Positions 52,785 to 61,814 of a stretch of 64,000 bases of DNA are shown one piece after another; positions within the stretch are counted from its first letter, which is position 1; each line of letters opens with the position of its first letter. The notes under the pieces are model-generated. The model saw nothing but the letters and a program-made list of their open reading frames with translations. It did no database searches and was not told where the DNA came from. The stretch is from Azorinus chamasolen (taxonomy: Eukaryota; Mollusca; Bivalvia; Cardiida; Solecurtidae), in contig OY755244.1 of NCBI GenBank assembly GCA_963576725.1, positions 85,927,121 through 85,991,120 on the forward strand, in the 5' to 3' direction. Both the position numbers and the translations under genes were made by a program.

Positions 52785-53150
52785 GCGGCCAGGTCTAAAA
52801 TAATCTGTAAGCAGACAGAGAAGACCCCGGCCAGATGACTCCTACAGAATGTGTAAGATCTAAGTCTTCTCTGTTAACCCTTTGCTCCATAAATACGCTT
52901 TTCTACACCTTTTCAAACTGACTAGTCTCTGATCAGATGGCTCCTATAGGAGCAGTCTGATCAAGGTCTGCTCTGTTTGCTTATATTATATAGAAATGAT
53001 TCTACAGTTCCTGACATGGCCAAAGACTTTCCTGTGTCCATGTGCTAGTATAACAAATTAATCTAATGAATATTCATGATATCATTACTTCCTATATGAA
53101 TATTTATGGAAGAAAGGTGTTAAAGGCGTATCTCTGGAGTAGATGGTTAA
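52785..53150 (-). mobile_element. TTAA-2 interrupted by another TTAA-2
   Basis: GTAAGCAGACAGAGAAGACC..TAAGTCTTCTCTG up to 52873; the end AGGCGTATCTCTGGAGTAGA resumes at 53124 and ends GGTTAA 53147-53150. Confidence 0.8.
52874..53123 (+). mobile_element. TTAA-2 nested in TTAA-2
   Basis: 250 bp; CCCTTTGCTCCATAAATACG left, GGAAGAAAGGTGTTAA right; palindrome about 52912-52981. Confidence 0.88.
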
Positions 53151-53196
53151 AGTGCTTTTTCTGATACTTATTCTTGGATGCTTTCATTGATTTTAG

Positions 53197-53460
53197 ACCC
53201 TGTGTATAGAGCGGACCAAGATGCGTACAGCATACAAGTTTCCAGGCATTTTGCGTTGGTACGAGGTTGTCGGCACTGAGCTAGAGCATATCTGCCCAAT
53301 TAAGTATGCAATAGAGACGATGAAAACTGCTAACATCGACTTAAGGATACTGGCAGCACGTTGCCAGGCAAACCCAAAGCTCTACTTTTCACAGCTGGAA
53401 ATGAAACTCCAGGGCATGATCTCAGCAGCAGTGAATGGAGGAATCACAAAATTCCATGAG
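53197..53460 (+). CDS. DOCK1/2/5-like: DOCK exon 11 (DHR2 lobe C, nucleotide sensor)
   Basis: The largest exon found, 88 codons. Reads TLCIERTKMRTAYKFPGILR then WYEV, CPIKYAIETM and LQGMISAAVNGGITKFHE. In DOCK GEFs a conserved Val of the alpha-10 insert before the final glycines acts as nucleotide sensor; the Val of VNGG (53431-53433) occupies that place. Donor GTTATT is weak and the frame stays open into the intron, but the next exon starts with AFF exactly as the family requires. Confidence 0.95.
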
Positions 53461-53520
53461 GTTATTTCTCATTATAGACTTTATCCATTGCAGTGTTTAT
53501 TTATAATGTAAACATTTCAA

Positions 53521-53682
53521 GGGAATTTTTATACTTTGACAAACACTGTAGAATCAGATCTATATAATGTTAAAAGCTAACAGAGCAGACCCTGATCAGA
53601 TGGCTCCTATAGGAGCCGTCTGATCTGGGTCTACTCTGTATGCAAATGTGTAAAAAAGTGGTTAAGTGCAGGAAAGGGTTAA
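53521..53682 (-). mobile_element. TTAA-2
   Basis: Palindrome about 53576-53643; right end GTGCAGGAAAGGGTTAA; outer left end lost. A TA-1 scrap (GGAGCTTTCTGCATGACT) follows at 53709. Confidence 0.8.
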
Positions 53683-53737
53683 TGGATGATGAACATAAGG
53701 TTCATGAGGAGCTTTCTGCATGACTGTCACCCTACAT

Positions 53738-53885
53738 TGACCCTTTTCTTCATATACCCGGTAAACGCATTTTCATGCGTGTGTAGACAGAGTAGACCCA
53801 GACCAGAATGCTCCTGAATTATAAAAATCTGAGACAACTCTGTTTGCTAAGGTGTGAAAAAGTGTTTATATGAGGAAAAGAGTTA
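53738..53885. mobile_element. TTAA-2b with the same end on both sides
   Basis: CCCTTTTCTTCATATA..GTAAACGC left and GTGTTTATATGAGGAAAAG right are complements, so the whole 148 bp folds back; the distal tail is absent. Confidence 0.75.
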
Positions 53886-53929
53886 ATACATGTACAGACT
53901 CTTGTGTTACTGTAATTATACTGAAGGTC

Positions 53930-54055
53930 CTGAATTGTAACTTTCTGCATGCCATGGTGGAGGCTTTCATAAACAGATCCGTTTGAGGCGCGAGGCCATG
54001 TAGCTTGGTGTTCCACCTGGATCCAAACTGTTTGTTACTCCGTTATTTTATTTTT
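53930..54055. mobile_element. TTAA-6 remnant
   Basis: AAACAGATCCGTTTGAGGCG and CTGGATCCAAACTGTTTGTT arms; termini lost. Confidence 0.4.
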
Positions 54056-54090
54056 ATAGAAATACGAGATAAATGAAACATGAAAATTGA

Positions 54091-54352
54091 AATAACCCTT
54101 TACTCCGTGAATATTCTTGTTAAAAATAGTGACCTCATAAATGTTAATAGATTGATTGTAATAATAGCACACGGAGACACAGGAATGTTTGGCCATGGCA
54201 GAAACTATAGAATCATATAATATATAGGTATGTATATTATATCATAAGCAAACAGAGCATACCCTGATCAGACTGCTCCTATAGGAGCCATCTGATCTTG
54301 GTGTGCTTTGTTTGGAAATACGTAGAAAGGCATATTTATGGAGTAAAGGGAT
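54091..54352 (-). mobile_element. TTAA-2
   Basis: AACCCTTTACTCCGTGAATA left; palindrome about 54248-54315; end GGAGTAAAGGGATG, 64 bases before DOCK exon 12. Confidence 0.87.
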
Positions 54353-54416
54353 GCAGGACCAATAACCATTGTCATTAATCACAAACATTGATGATGTGTA
54401 TGGTGATGTTTTGCAG

Positions 54417-54500
54417 GCATTTTTCACCAAGGAGTTTGAGGAGGACCATTCAGATGAGGTGAGACACTTGGAGGAGCTGCAGACTCTGCTGCAAGAGCAG
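54417..54500 (+). CDS. DOCK1/2/5-like: DOCK exon 12 (DHR2 lobe C)
   Basis: Twenty-eight codons: AFFTKEFEEDHSDEVRHLEE then LQTLLQEQ. Matches the family sequence .AFF...Y...HPE....I..LK.L...Q. Acceptor TTTTGCAG and donor GTAAGC, phase 0/0. Confidence 0.95.
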
Positions 54501-54522
54501 GTAAGCTGGAGAGAGCACTCAC

Positions 54523-54637
54523 TAAACCCTTTGCAAACAGAGTAGAACCAGATCAGACTGCTCCTGCAGGAACCGTCTGATCAGGGTCTGCTCTGTTTGT
54601 TAATGGAATTAGATATATTCATGATGTTATTATACCC
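54523..54637 (+). mobile_element. TTAA-2 cut by a tandem-core element
   Basis: CCCTTTGCAAACAGAGTAGA to TTCATGATGTTATTAT, where the next insert begins. Starts 22 bases after DOCK exon 12. Confidence 0.75.
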
Positions 54638-54860
54638 CCGCAAAATTTTCAAATTAGCTCATCTGTATTTAAAAAAAAAAGTGCTTTTGTTGTAGTTTTG
54701 GTATCATCATTGTCATCGTTATCAGTGTCATCTGGAAAATTAAACATCGACTATGACTTCTTTACCATTCATGAAAATCTTATGAAACTTCACACACTTG
54801 TTCACCATCTACAATCGAACAGATGAGCATTGGCAACCATATGTGGTGCTCTTGTTTGTA
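54638..54860 (+). mobile_element. Tandem-core-class element, short form
   Basis: TACCCCCGCAAAATTTTC start, single core, end GATGAGCATTGGCAACCATA/TGTGGTGCTCTTGTTTG. Inserted at the same ATTAT position of TTAA-2 as the element at 23220. Confidence 0.6.
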
Positions 54861-54925
54861 GTAAATGCTCCTTTTCAGTAGATTTATTCAAAGAGCTTTG
54901 GCCTAAAAATAGCCCATGAGGGTAT
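54857..54925 (-). mobile_element. TTAA-1 right end
   Basis: GTAAATGCTCCTTTTCAGTA to AAAAATAGCCCATGAGGG; 53 bases before DOCK exon 13. Confidence 0.75.
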
Positions 54926-54977
54926 ATGGATTGGTTCATTTTTCAGATGAGGGTAACACTGACCCTTTATTTTCCAG

Positions 54978-55097
54978 GTACAAATCCTAACAAGAGGCAT
55001 GAAGCTTCACGGGAATCTTGTCCCCCCAGAGCTGGTTCCACTCCACAAACAACTCGATGACAAGTTGAAGCAGATGCGTAAAACTGTCAGTGCCTAT
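54978..55097 (+). CDS. DOCK1/2/5-like: DOCK exon 13 (end of DHR2)
   Basis: Forty codons: VQILTRGMKLHGNLVPPELV then PLHKQLDDKLKQMRKTVSAY, equivalent to L..GI.IHG..V...L.P.H..M...F..LK, the last DHR2 helices. Acceptor TTTTCCAG and donor GTAAGT, phase 0/0. Confidence 0.94.
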
Positions 55098-55215
55098 GTA
55101 AGTTACATTTCCTCCCTTGAATAGCAAACTGTGAAGAGGTGTTGAACAAGTTTGCCTATTGTGTTCTAATATGATATGAATTGATATGAAAATCTTAAAC
55201 TTTTCCATCATATAC

Positions 55216-55661
55216 ATGTTAACACCTTTCCATACCTTTGCAAACAGAGTAGATCAAGATCAGATCGAAGGCTCCTATGGAAGCCGTCTGACCAGGGTCT
55301 ACTTTGTTTGCCTATGAAATAATAATAGAGCTGATTCTTTAGTTTCTGACAATACCAAAACCTCTGTTGTGCTAATTCAGCTAATACCGTAAATATTCAC
55401 GTGGTTATTATTTCCTAACCCTTTACTCCATGAATATGCCTTTCTCTGCCTTTGCAAACAGGGTAGACCAAAATCAGATCACACCTGTAGGAGCCATCTG
55501 ATCAGGGTCTGCTCTGTTTGCTTTTGGAATTAGGCAGATTGGATTCTACAGTTTTTGCTTTGGAAAAAAAAATCATGTGTTTTGACATTTTATAAGTTTC
55601 TCTAATTAATATTCATGATGTCATTATTACTTAAATGAATATTCATGGAATAAAAGGTTAA
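55216..55661 (+). mobile_element. Two TTAA-2 copies head to tail
   Basis: Copy 1 55216-55414 (palindrome about 55239-55311, with an insert GAAG near the apex); copy 2 55415-55661 (palindrome about 55454-55521, right TTAA 55658-55661). Confidence 0.85.
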
Positions 55662-55940
55662 GAGCGTAGTTTCAATAATTCTGTGCCAAACTATCAGTTC
55701 ACTATTTTGTCAGGTGGAAGCAAACTGGGACAGGGTAGCAAGCTGGGCCTCAGATTTGTATATCACAAAGGCAAACATTTTTTATTTTCCCCACCAATCC
55801 ACTACCTTGCATAAAAAGACTAGCACTACTGTAAAGAATTGGCTGTTACACCTTTGCATGATCATGCATAAACATTATTATAAGTGTCATCATTCATTAG
55901 ATTTTTTAATCGATTTGAATACACCCTGTTTGTTGAACAT

Positions 55941-56153
55941 TTAACTCTTGGAATGCTAGCGGCAAAATGTGATTACCTATGCAAACAGTTTGGATCCAGA
56001 TGAGAGGCCGCATAATGCGGCGTCTCATCAGGATCCAAACTGTTTGTCACCTTGACCACCTTTTTGCAAAGAAATGAAAGAAATTTTATCTTAAGAATTG
56101 AAGCAGACGACAATTGTTGCAGATGAAAAATTACTTAGCGTGCAAAGAGTTAA
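55941..56153 (+). mobile_element. TTAA-6 type copy
   Basis: CTCTTGGAATGCTAGCGG and TTACTTAGCGTGCAAAGAG ends with TTAA on both sides. Palindrome 55981-56047 is 67 bp: GCAAACAGTTTGGATCCAGA arm, apex GCCGCATAATGCGGC. Confidence 0.9.
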
Positions 56154-56154
56154 T

Positions 56155-56355
56155 CAATTATGTCTACAAAAAATGCTAGATGATTTGGAATGCTAAACAG
56201 TGCAGACCCTGATAAAGAGGATTCATCTAAGAGCCCTGTAATCTGAATCTACGCCGTTTACAAATGACCGTGCATGTGTGTCTAAGCCTTGCATACTGAG
56301 AGGGCTCTATAGTTATTACTGATTGGTTATTCCAGTCAGAACCATTCAGTGTTAA
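56155..56355. mobile_element. TTAA-4 remnant
   Basis: CTAAACAGTGCAGACCCTGA / TCTACGCCGTTTAC arms; right end joins TTAA 56352. Confidence 0.55.
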
Positions 56356-56583
56356 CCCATTCCCTCATATTGACACCTTTTGACACCTCTGTGAAAGTCA
56401 CTTTATGAAACCATTGTGATAAATAGAGCATTTGCTCCTATAGGAGCAAATGCTCTATTTATCACAATGGTTTCAAAACTACACAATTATAAATAATGTT
56501 CCTTTTTGCTAGTAAATGCTTCTTTTCGGTAGATTTATTCAAAGAGAGTGGGTCTAAAAATAGTCTATGAGGTAATGGGTTAA
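56352..56583 (-). mobile_element. TTAA-1
   Basis: TTAA at both ends; perfect 68-bp palindrome about 56408-56475. Confidence 0.94.
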
Positions 56584-56723
56584 AAGGGTCATATGGATAG
56601 TATACTACATTCAGTGTAGGATACTGTAGACCTACGTAGATACAGACTAGTATAGCAATACATGTTCCATCTATATAATCCAGAAGATCATTTCCTTGAC
56701 CGCTTGAAATGATAAATATTTGC

Positions 56724-56946
56724 TTAACCCATTCCCTCATTGGCTAATTTTAGAGCCAAACCCTTTTATTAAATCTACCAAAAAGGAGTATTTACTAGAG
56801 AAAAGGAACTTTTTTTAATATTGTAGTTTTGAAACCATTGTGACAAAATAGAGTATTCGCTCCTATGGAGCAATGCTCTATTTATCACAATGGTTTCCAA
56901 AGGTGACTTTTTCAGAGGTGTCAAAAGGCATCAATATGAGGGAATC
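56724..56946 (+). mobile_element. TTAA-1, right end joined to TTAA-2
   Basis: Palindrome about 56830-56896 with four mismatches; the end AATATGAGGGAATC turns into a TTAA-2 end (ATGAATA) cut by TA-5. Confidence 0.85.
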
Positions 56947-56951
56947 ATGAA

Positions 56952-57880
56952 TACTGTAGAACAGGTTTTATTAGCGACAATATATATTTCGCGCTAATTC
57001 GCGAATGCGTTGCCTCGCGAATTCAATAGTTTCGCTAATAAATCAGTAACAAGTATAAAATGGAGTAATGTCCGAAATTGGTATATCCGGAATATGGTAA
57101 GTTTTATCACGTAGTCGTCCATGTGTTTACTCTTCTTCATTGATCTCCGTGAAAAGGGGAGTAACTCTTATATACATACATGTATACATGTACGGCAAGT
57201 GATAAATTACATGTACAATTACGGACTTTTGAAACAGGTTTGACTCTATGTGTTCGTGAAAAACAATTCACTCATTTTGACTACTCAATACCGGCTTATC
57301 CCAAGCCGCGTTTAACAGATCAACACGTATACACAAACTTGTCAATTTGTTTTCACACGTTTATCATCCTATTCCAAGTTTCAATAAGGACACGGATTTA
57401 ACCTTTAGCCTCATAATGGACAACTCGTGATAACCATTTCATTTGCAGACAGTTTTGATCCAAATAAGACCCCGAAGTTATTAAAGAGTAGTAACTTTGT
57501 GGCTTACATTTCCAGTGTTTTCCACCATTTCATCAGTAGACCGGTGTGTCACGCTGTGACATGCACCCAAGATTTGAGTAAAGTTCTCAAAACAATTACA
57601 AAATTGAATACTGGTAAATACAGGCCTGGACGCATGCTATAAAAGCCCTAGACTTTGTTCACAATTATCGATTGATAACCCCTAAATTGCCGAAGGCAGT
57701 TACATCCAGAAATTTATTATTTGCCCTTTTTACAGCATTCGGCAGCGTTTTATACGATTCTATTTCCGTTATGTTAATTTAGCGAGATGGACGCCGTAGC
57801 GAAATCATCATGACGCGAATTAATACAAAATCACATTTACGCGAAATAATCATGACGCGAATATAACCTGTTTTACAGTA
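56952..57880. mobile_element. TA-5: 0.93-kb element with TACTGTA ends
   Basis: TACTGTAGAACAGGTTTTAT and ATAACCTGTTTTACAGTA ends, with repeated subterminal GCGAATT / GCGCTAAT motifs (56986-57045, 57775-57865). The interior is GC-richer than its surroundings and unique here; open frames at 57180 and 57427 match no transposase. Confidence 0.85.
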
Positions 57881-58105
57881 TTAGTTTAGGAAATATTGAC
57901 ATCAGGAATATCAATCATGAATTTTTATTATTATATATAAACACATGGATTTTTGGCCCTGGCAGAATCTGTAGAAGTAGATATATGGTAATTTGTAAGC
58001 AAACAGAGCATACCCTGATCAGATGGCTCCCATAAGAGCCATCTGATATGGGTCTACTCTTTTTGCAAAGGCATCGCAAGGCATATCTATGAAGTAAAGG
58101 CCTAA
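57881..58105 (-). mobile_element. TTAA-2
   Basis: Continues the element cut by TA-5: GAAATATTGACATCAGGAAT, palindrome about 57999-58067, end GAAGTAAAGGCCTAA. Confidence 0.78.
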
Positions 58106-58116
58106 CCCATTACTCC

Positions 58117-58348
58117 TTAACCCTTTCCTCCATAAATACATCTTTTACACCTCTGTAAAAATCAACTGTTGAAACCATTGTGATAAATAGAGCATTTGCT
58201 CCTATAGGAGCAAATGCTCTATTTATCACAATGGTTTCCAACTAAAAAATTCTAAAATTTATTTTCCTTTTCACTAGTTAATGCTCCTTTCCAGTAGATT
58301 TATTCAAAGAGGTTGAATCTAAAAATAGCCTATGAGGTAAAGGGTTAA
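58117..58348 (-). mobile_element. TTAA-1 nested in TTAA-2
   Basis: TTAA at both ends; perfect 68-bp palindrome about 58171-58238. Confidence 0.94.
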
Positions 58349-58370
58349 ATATGCCTTTGCAAACAGAGTA

Positions 58371-58478
58371 GACACAGATCAGACAGCTCCTATAGTAACT
58401 GTCTGAGACACAGATCAGACAGCTCCTATAGTAACTGTCTGAGACACAGATCAGACAGCTCCTATAGTAACTGTCTGA
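58371..58478 (+). repeat. 36-bp unit in three exact copies inside a TTAA-2 palindrome
   Basis: GACACAGATCAGACAGCTCC plus TATAGTAACTGTCTGA. The unit is the apex half of the palindrome, so each copy is itself a hairpin. Confidence 0.95.
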
Positions 58479-58778
58479 TCAGGGTCTGTTCTATTTGCTA
58501 ATGAAAGGATACAGACTCTATAGTTTCTGCCATAGCCATATATTCCTGTGTTCATGTGTCGTTATAAAATTTAAAATAATTTATATTCATGATGTCATAT
58601 GAATATTTATGGAGTAGAGGGTTAAATACAATATAAAGAGCTGTGGATAAGGGGGCGTAAGAATGTATAAAAATGTCTTATTACTCACCCAATCCCTATC
58701 TTGCTGGTACTTATCAAACTTGCCTTCAAAGAGGTGATTATGATGTGTAGCAGCAATATAAGGTTTGGCTGAGAAATA

Positions 58779-58982
58779 CAGTAAAACCCCTCTAGTGCGA
58801 CCACTTAATGAATAAACATGGGTGTCTTTATAACCAGGTGGTTGCTTAATGCAGGGAAAAAGTAATGCAGAAAGCTCCTATTGGAGCTTTTTGCATTACT
58901 TTTGTCCTGCATTAAGCTACCACCTGCATCTAGCACCCAGAATTCTACCTCTTTTAGACGGTTGCATTAGCGGGTTTTACTG
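58779..58982. mobile_element. TA-3: 204-bp fold-back element
   Basis: CAGTAAAACCCCTCTAGTGC and GCATTAGCGGGTTTTACTG ends flanked by TA; centre AGGTGGTTGCTTAATGCAGG ... GAAAGCTCCTATTGGAGCTTT ... CCACCTGC. Exactly as long as TA-2. Confidence 0.9.
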
Positions 58983-59326
58983 TATAAAAACAAGCTTTTT
59001 ACCTAGATTTTAGGTTTCCTAAAATCTAGGGTTTAGCAGTGAAATATAAAAACAAAAGTTTTTTTCCTAGATTTCCTAAAATCTACTTTTAATCAAGCTG
59101 TCTGAATGGAGAATGATACCCAAATTTGATAAAACTTGTGGATTGGGAGTCTCGAATTCATTCTCAGATATATCTGATTGATCAGATTTTGAGTTTCACT
59201 GAAAACCTGACTAGTCAGATGTTTTGAGAATTTAGTCCGACTCGAGCAATAAGTTTTATAACCACCAACGAGATCAGACGTCCCTTAGATCAGGAATGTG
59301 CATGGTCTGCTGATTTACTCTTGTTT
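58983..59326. repeat. Short local hairpin, otherwise unrecognised
   Basis: CCTAGATTTTAGG / CCTAAAATCTAGG at 59002-59031, half repeated at 59069-59085. Confidence 0.55.
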
Positions 59327-59574
59327 TTAACTGTTTACTCCATAAATACGCCTTTCTATGCATTTACAAACAGAGTAGACCCAGATCAGAGTCTCCCATA
59401 GGAACTGTCTGATCAGGGTCTGCTCTGTGTGCATGTGATATAATATAGATAAAATTATACAAATTCTGCCATGGCCAAAACTTTCAGCGTCCATGTGCCA
59501 TTATAACAATTAATCTAATTAATATTCATGATGTCATTATTTCTTACATGAATATTCATGAAGTAAAGGGTTAA
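59327..59574 (+). mobile_element. TTAA-2
   Basis: TTAA at both ends; palindrome about 59366-59432; ATGAATATTCATGAAGTAAA end. Confidence 0.9.
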
Positions 59575-59632
59575 GCAAAAAATACACTGTTAGAATAAAT
59601 GTACATGATTGAGGGGCTGATGCTTTGGTTTC

Positions 59633-60116
59633 TTAACCCTATACTTTATGAATATTCATATCGTAGAAGAAATGACAACTTTATCTTAACCCTTTCCTCC
59701 ATAAAAACACCTTTCTTCGCCTCTGTAAAAGTCACCTGTTGAAACCATTGTGATAAATGGAGCATTTGCTCCTATAGGAGCATTTGCTCTATTTATCACA
59801 ATGGTTTCAAAATTCTAAAATGTTCCTTTTTTCTAGTGAATGCTCCTTTTCGGTAGATTTATTCAAAGTGTTTGGATCTAAAAATAGCCTATGAGGGAAT
59901 GGGTTGATAAGATTAAGTTTTATAATGGCATATGAGCACAAAAATAATAATTTTTGTCCATGACAGTAAAGTAGAATCTTATCTATATTATTTCATAATC
60001 AAATCAATCAGACCCTGACCAAATGGCTCCTACAGTAACCATCAGACCTGGGTCTACTTTGTTTGCAAATGCATTATAAGGCATATCATTCTGTAGTGTA
60101 AAACAGTATATGGTTA
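59633..60116 (-). mobile_element. TTAA-2 interrupted by TTAA-1
   Basis: TTAACCCTATACTTTATGAA left to 59689; resumes at 59908 with AAGATTAAGTTTTATAATGG; palindrome arms near 60000-60068 diverged. Confidence 0.82.
59686..59907 (-). mobile_element. TTAA-1 nested in TTAA-2
   Basis: Palindrome about 59742-59809; one base differs in each arm. Right TTAA mutated to TTGA. Confidence 0.92.
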
Positions 60117-60632
60117 ACAACATCAACTCATGCTTACTACACAGTATACCAGAGCAAACACCTTGTACACGTACTGCAAGCTATGCGATACTAATTGTTT
60201 AGATTTAGAGATAAGGCATCTGATATGAGTCTGCACTGTTTGGCGGGTTGGATATGGAGTATAGGGTTACTGGATGCAAAAGCACATCTATTTTTTTCTA
60301 GGCTATCCATTTGTAGATATAATGTAGAGAAAAGCTTGTTTTCTATTGAATAAAGGTAAAGTAAAGTTTACGATTTTTGCCATAATAATATGAATTGTAT
60401 CACATGAAAAACGGTACATGTTTCAGATAGAATATACCATAATTATCGGCCTCATGCCCTGCGTGTCTACACTGTTTGCAAGTCATTAGATATTTTTTTC
60501 CCAAAATTTGCTGCTGATGCTGTAGACACATGTTTGAAATTGTCATACAAAAGTACTACTTTCCATGTAAAGATGGATTTTCTGCTTGCCTCTATGACAA
60601 TGATCTAATATGTATGTATGTATGATTTTTAG
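60117..60632. other. Intron 13 stretch with faint element scraps
   Basis: GAGTCTGCACTGTTTGGC (60227) and GTGTCTACACTGTTTGCAAG (60463) are right-arm scraps of TTAA-4-like elements; the rest is unrecognised. Confidence 0.45.
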
Positions 60633-60715
60633 GCTCACAGTTCATTGAAAAGCACTGACTCCTTGCCAGACCTTGGAAGACCAGGAACACCATCCAGCAT
60701 GGGCTCCAACGAAAG
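60633..60715 (+). CDS. DOCK1/2/5-like: DOCK exon 14 (Ser/Pro-rich tail)
   Basis: Reads AHSSLKSTDSLPDLGRPGTP then SSMGSNE plus two bases. Low-complexity Ser/Pro/Gly sequence suits the variable DOCK C-terminal tail, which carries phosphorylation and SH3-ligand sites. Acceptor TTTTTAG; donor GTTATT is weak. Its phase 2 end agrees with exon 15. Assignment rests on phase and position, not on sequence identity. A TTAA-1 element begins 17 bases downstream. Confidence 0.8.
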
Positions 60716-60732
60716 GTTATTTTTGTGTGCTC

Positions 60733-60963
60733 TTTAACCCTTTCCTCCATAAATACACCTTTCTATGCCTCTGTAAAAGTCACCTGTTGAAACCATTGTG
60801 ATAAATAGAGCATTTGCTCCTATAGGAGCAAATGCTCTATTTATCACAATGGTTTCAAACTACGAAATTCTAAAAATTTTCCTTTTCTCTAGTTAATGCT
60901 CCTTTTCGGTATATTTACTCAAAGTGGTTGGATCTAAAAATAGCCTATGGAGGAATGGGTTAA
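60733..60963 (-). mobile_element. TTAA-1 next to DOCK exon 14
   Basis: TTAA at both ends; perfect 68-bp palindrome about 60790-60857. Its TTAA starts 17 bases after the last base of exon 14. Confidence 0.94.
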
Positions 60964-61139
60964 TTCTTTCATTTTCTAAGCCTTTACAAACAAGAGTAGA
61001 TCCAGATCCTGGATCCAAACTGTTGGCAAAAGTAATCAAAAATTAGCTATAACATACTAAAAAATAAACCCATGCCCAATTAAAAACATATGCATGAATT
61101 AATCACTTAATTAATATTCATTTAATTATTTTCATAATG

Positions 61140-61283
61140 TAAAATGTTCAAGGGAATAATTGACAAAAACTTGATGGTCACATCTATACAAATCCACAAG
61201 CTGATCAGACGGATCCTACAGGAGTCCTCTGATCTGGGTCTTCTCTGATTAAAAGGCATAGAAAAGTGTATTTATGGAGTTAA
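61140..61283 (-). mobile_element. TTAA-2 cut by TTAA-1
   Basis: CTGATCAGACGGATCCTACA..GGGTCTTCTCTGATT, then GTGTATTTATGGAG at the TTAA. Confidence 0.7.
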
Positions 61284-61437
61284 CCCTTTCCTCCGTAAAT
61301 AAGCCTTACTATGCCTCTGTAATAGTCACTTCTTGAAACCATTGTGATAAATAGAGCATTTGCTCTATAGGAGCCAATGCTCTATTTATCACAATGGTTT
61401 CAACACTACACCATTCTAAACTTTTCCTTTTCAGTAC
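61280..61437 (-). mobile_element. TTAA-1, right end missing
   Basis: Palindrome about 61335-61402 with small apex changes; lost after CTTTTCCTTTTCAGTACT. Confidence 0.85.
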
Positions 61438-61581
61438 TAAAATATATCTTCCATAATTCTCTGAGGCTGATATGGACAAGTGACTATTCTGAATAAAGCT
61501 TCAACGTATAAATTGAAAAAAGTAAAAATGAAATGAGGAGAAACACCAAGAATTAACTGTACCAATATAAAAAAAATTCTG

Positions 61582-61814
61582 TTAACCCATTCATCATAGG
61601 CTATTTTTAGATCCAACCCCTTTGAATAAATCTACCGAAAGGAGCATTAAATAGAGAAAAGGAAATTTTTAGAATTTTGTAGTTCTGAAACCATTGTGAT
61701 AAATAGAGCATTTGCTCCCATAGGAGCAAAATTAATGCTCTATTTATCACAATGGTTTCAAAAAGTGACTTTTACAGAGGCGTAGAAAGGCGTATTTATG
61801 GAGGAAAGGGTTAA
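61582..61814 (+). mobile_element. TTAA-1
   Basis: TTAA at both ends; palindrome about 61689-61760 with an insert TTAA-like step (AAAATTAATGC) beside the apex. Confidence 0.92.

Larger units (their letters stand above)
58102..58625 (+). mobile_element. TTAA-2 interrupted by TTAA-1, palindrome triplicated
   Basis: Left stub CCTAACCCATTACTCC; resumes at 58349 with ATATGCCTTTGCAAACAGAG; contains the 36-bp triplication; right TTAA 58622-58625. Confidence 0.87.

Noticed and set aside
53819..55217. Minus-strand open frames opposite DOCK exons 12 and 13
   Set aside because: Shadows of the coding strand and of repeat palindromes; no splice-consistent structure.
57180..57642. Possible transposase fragments inside TA-5
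   Set aside because: Two short frames without recognisable catalytic motifs.
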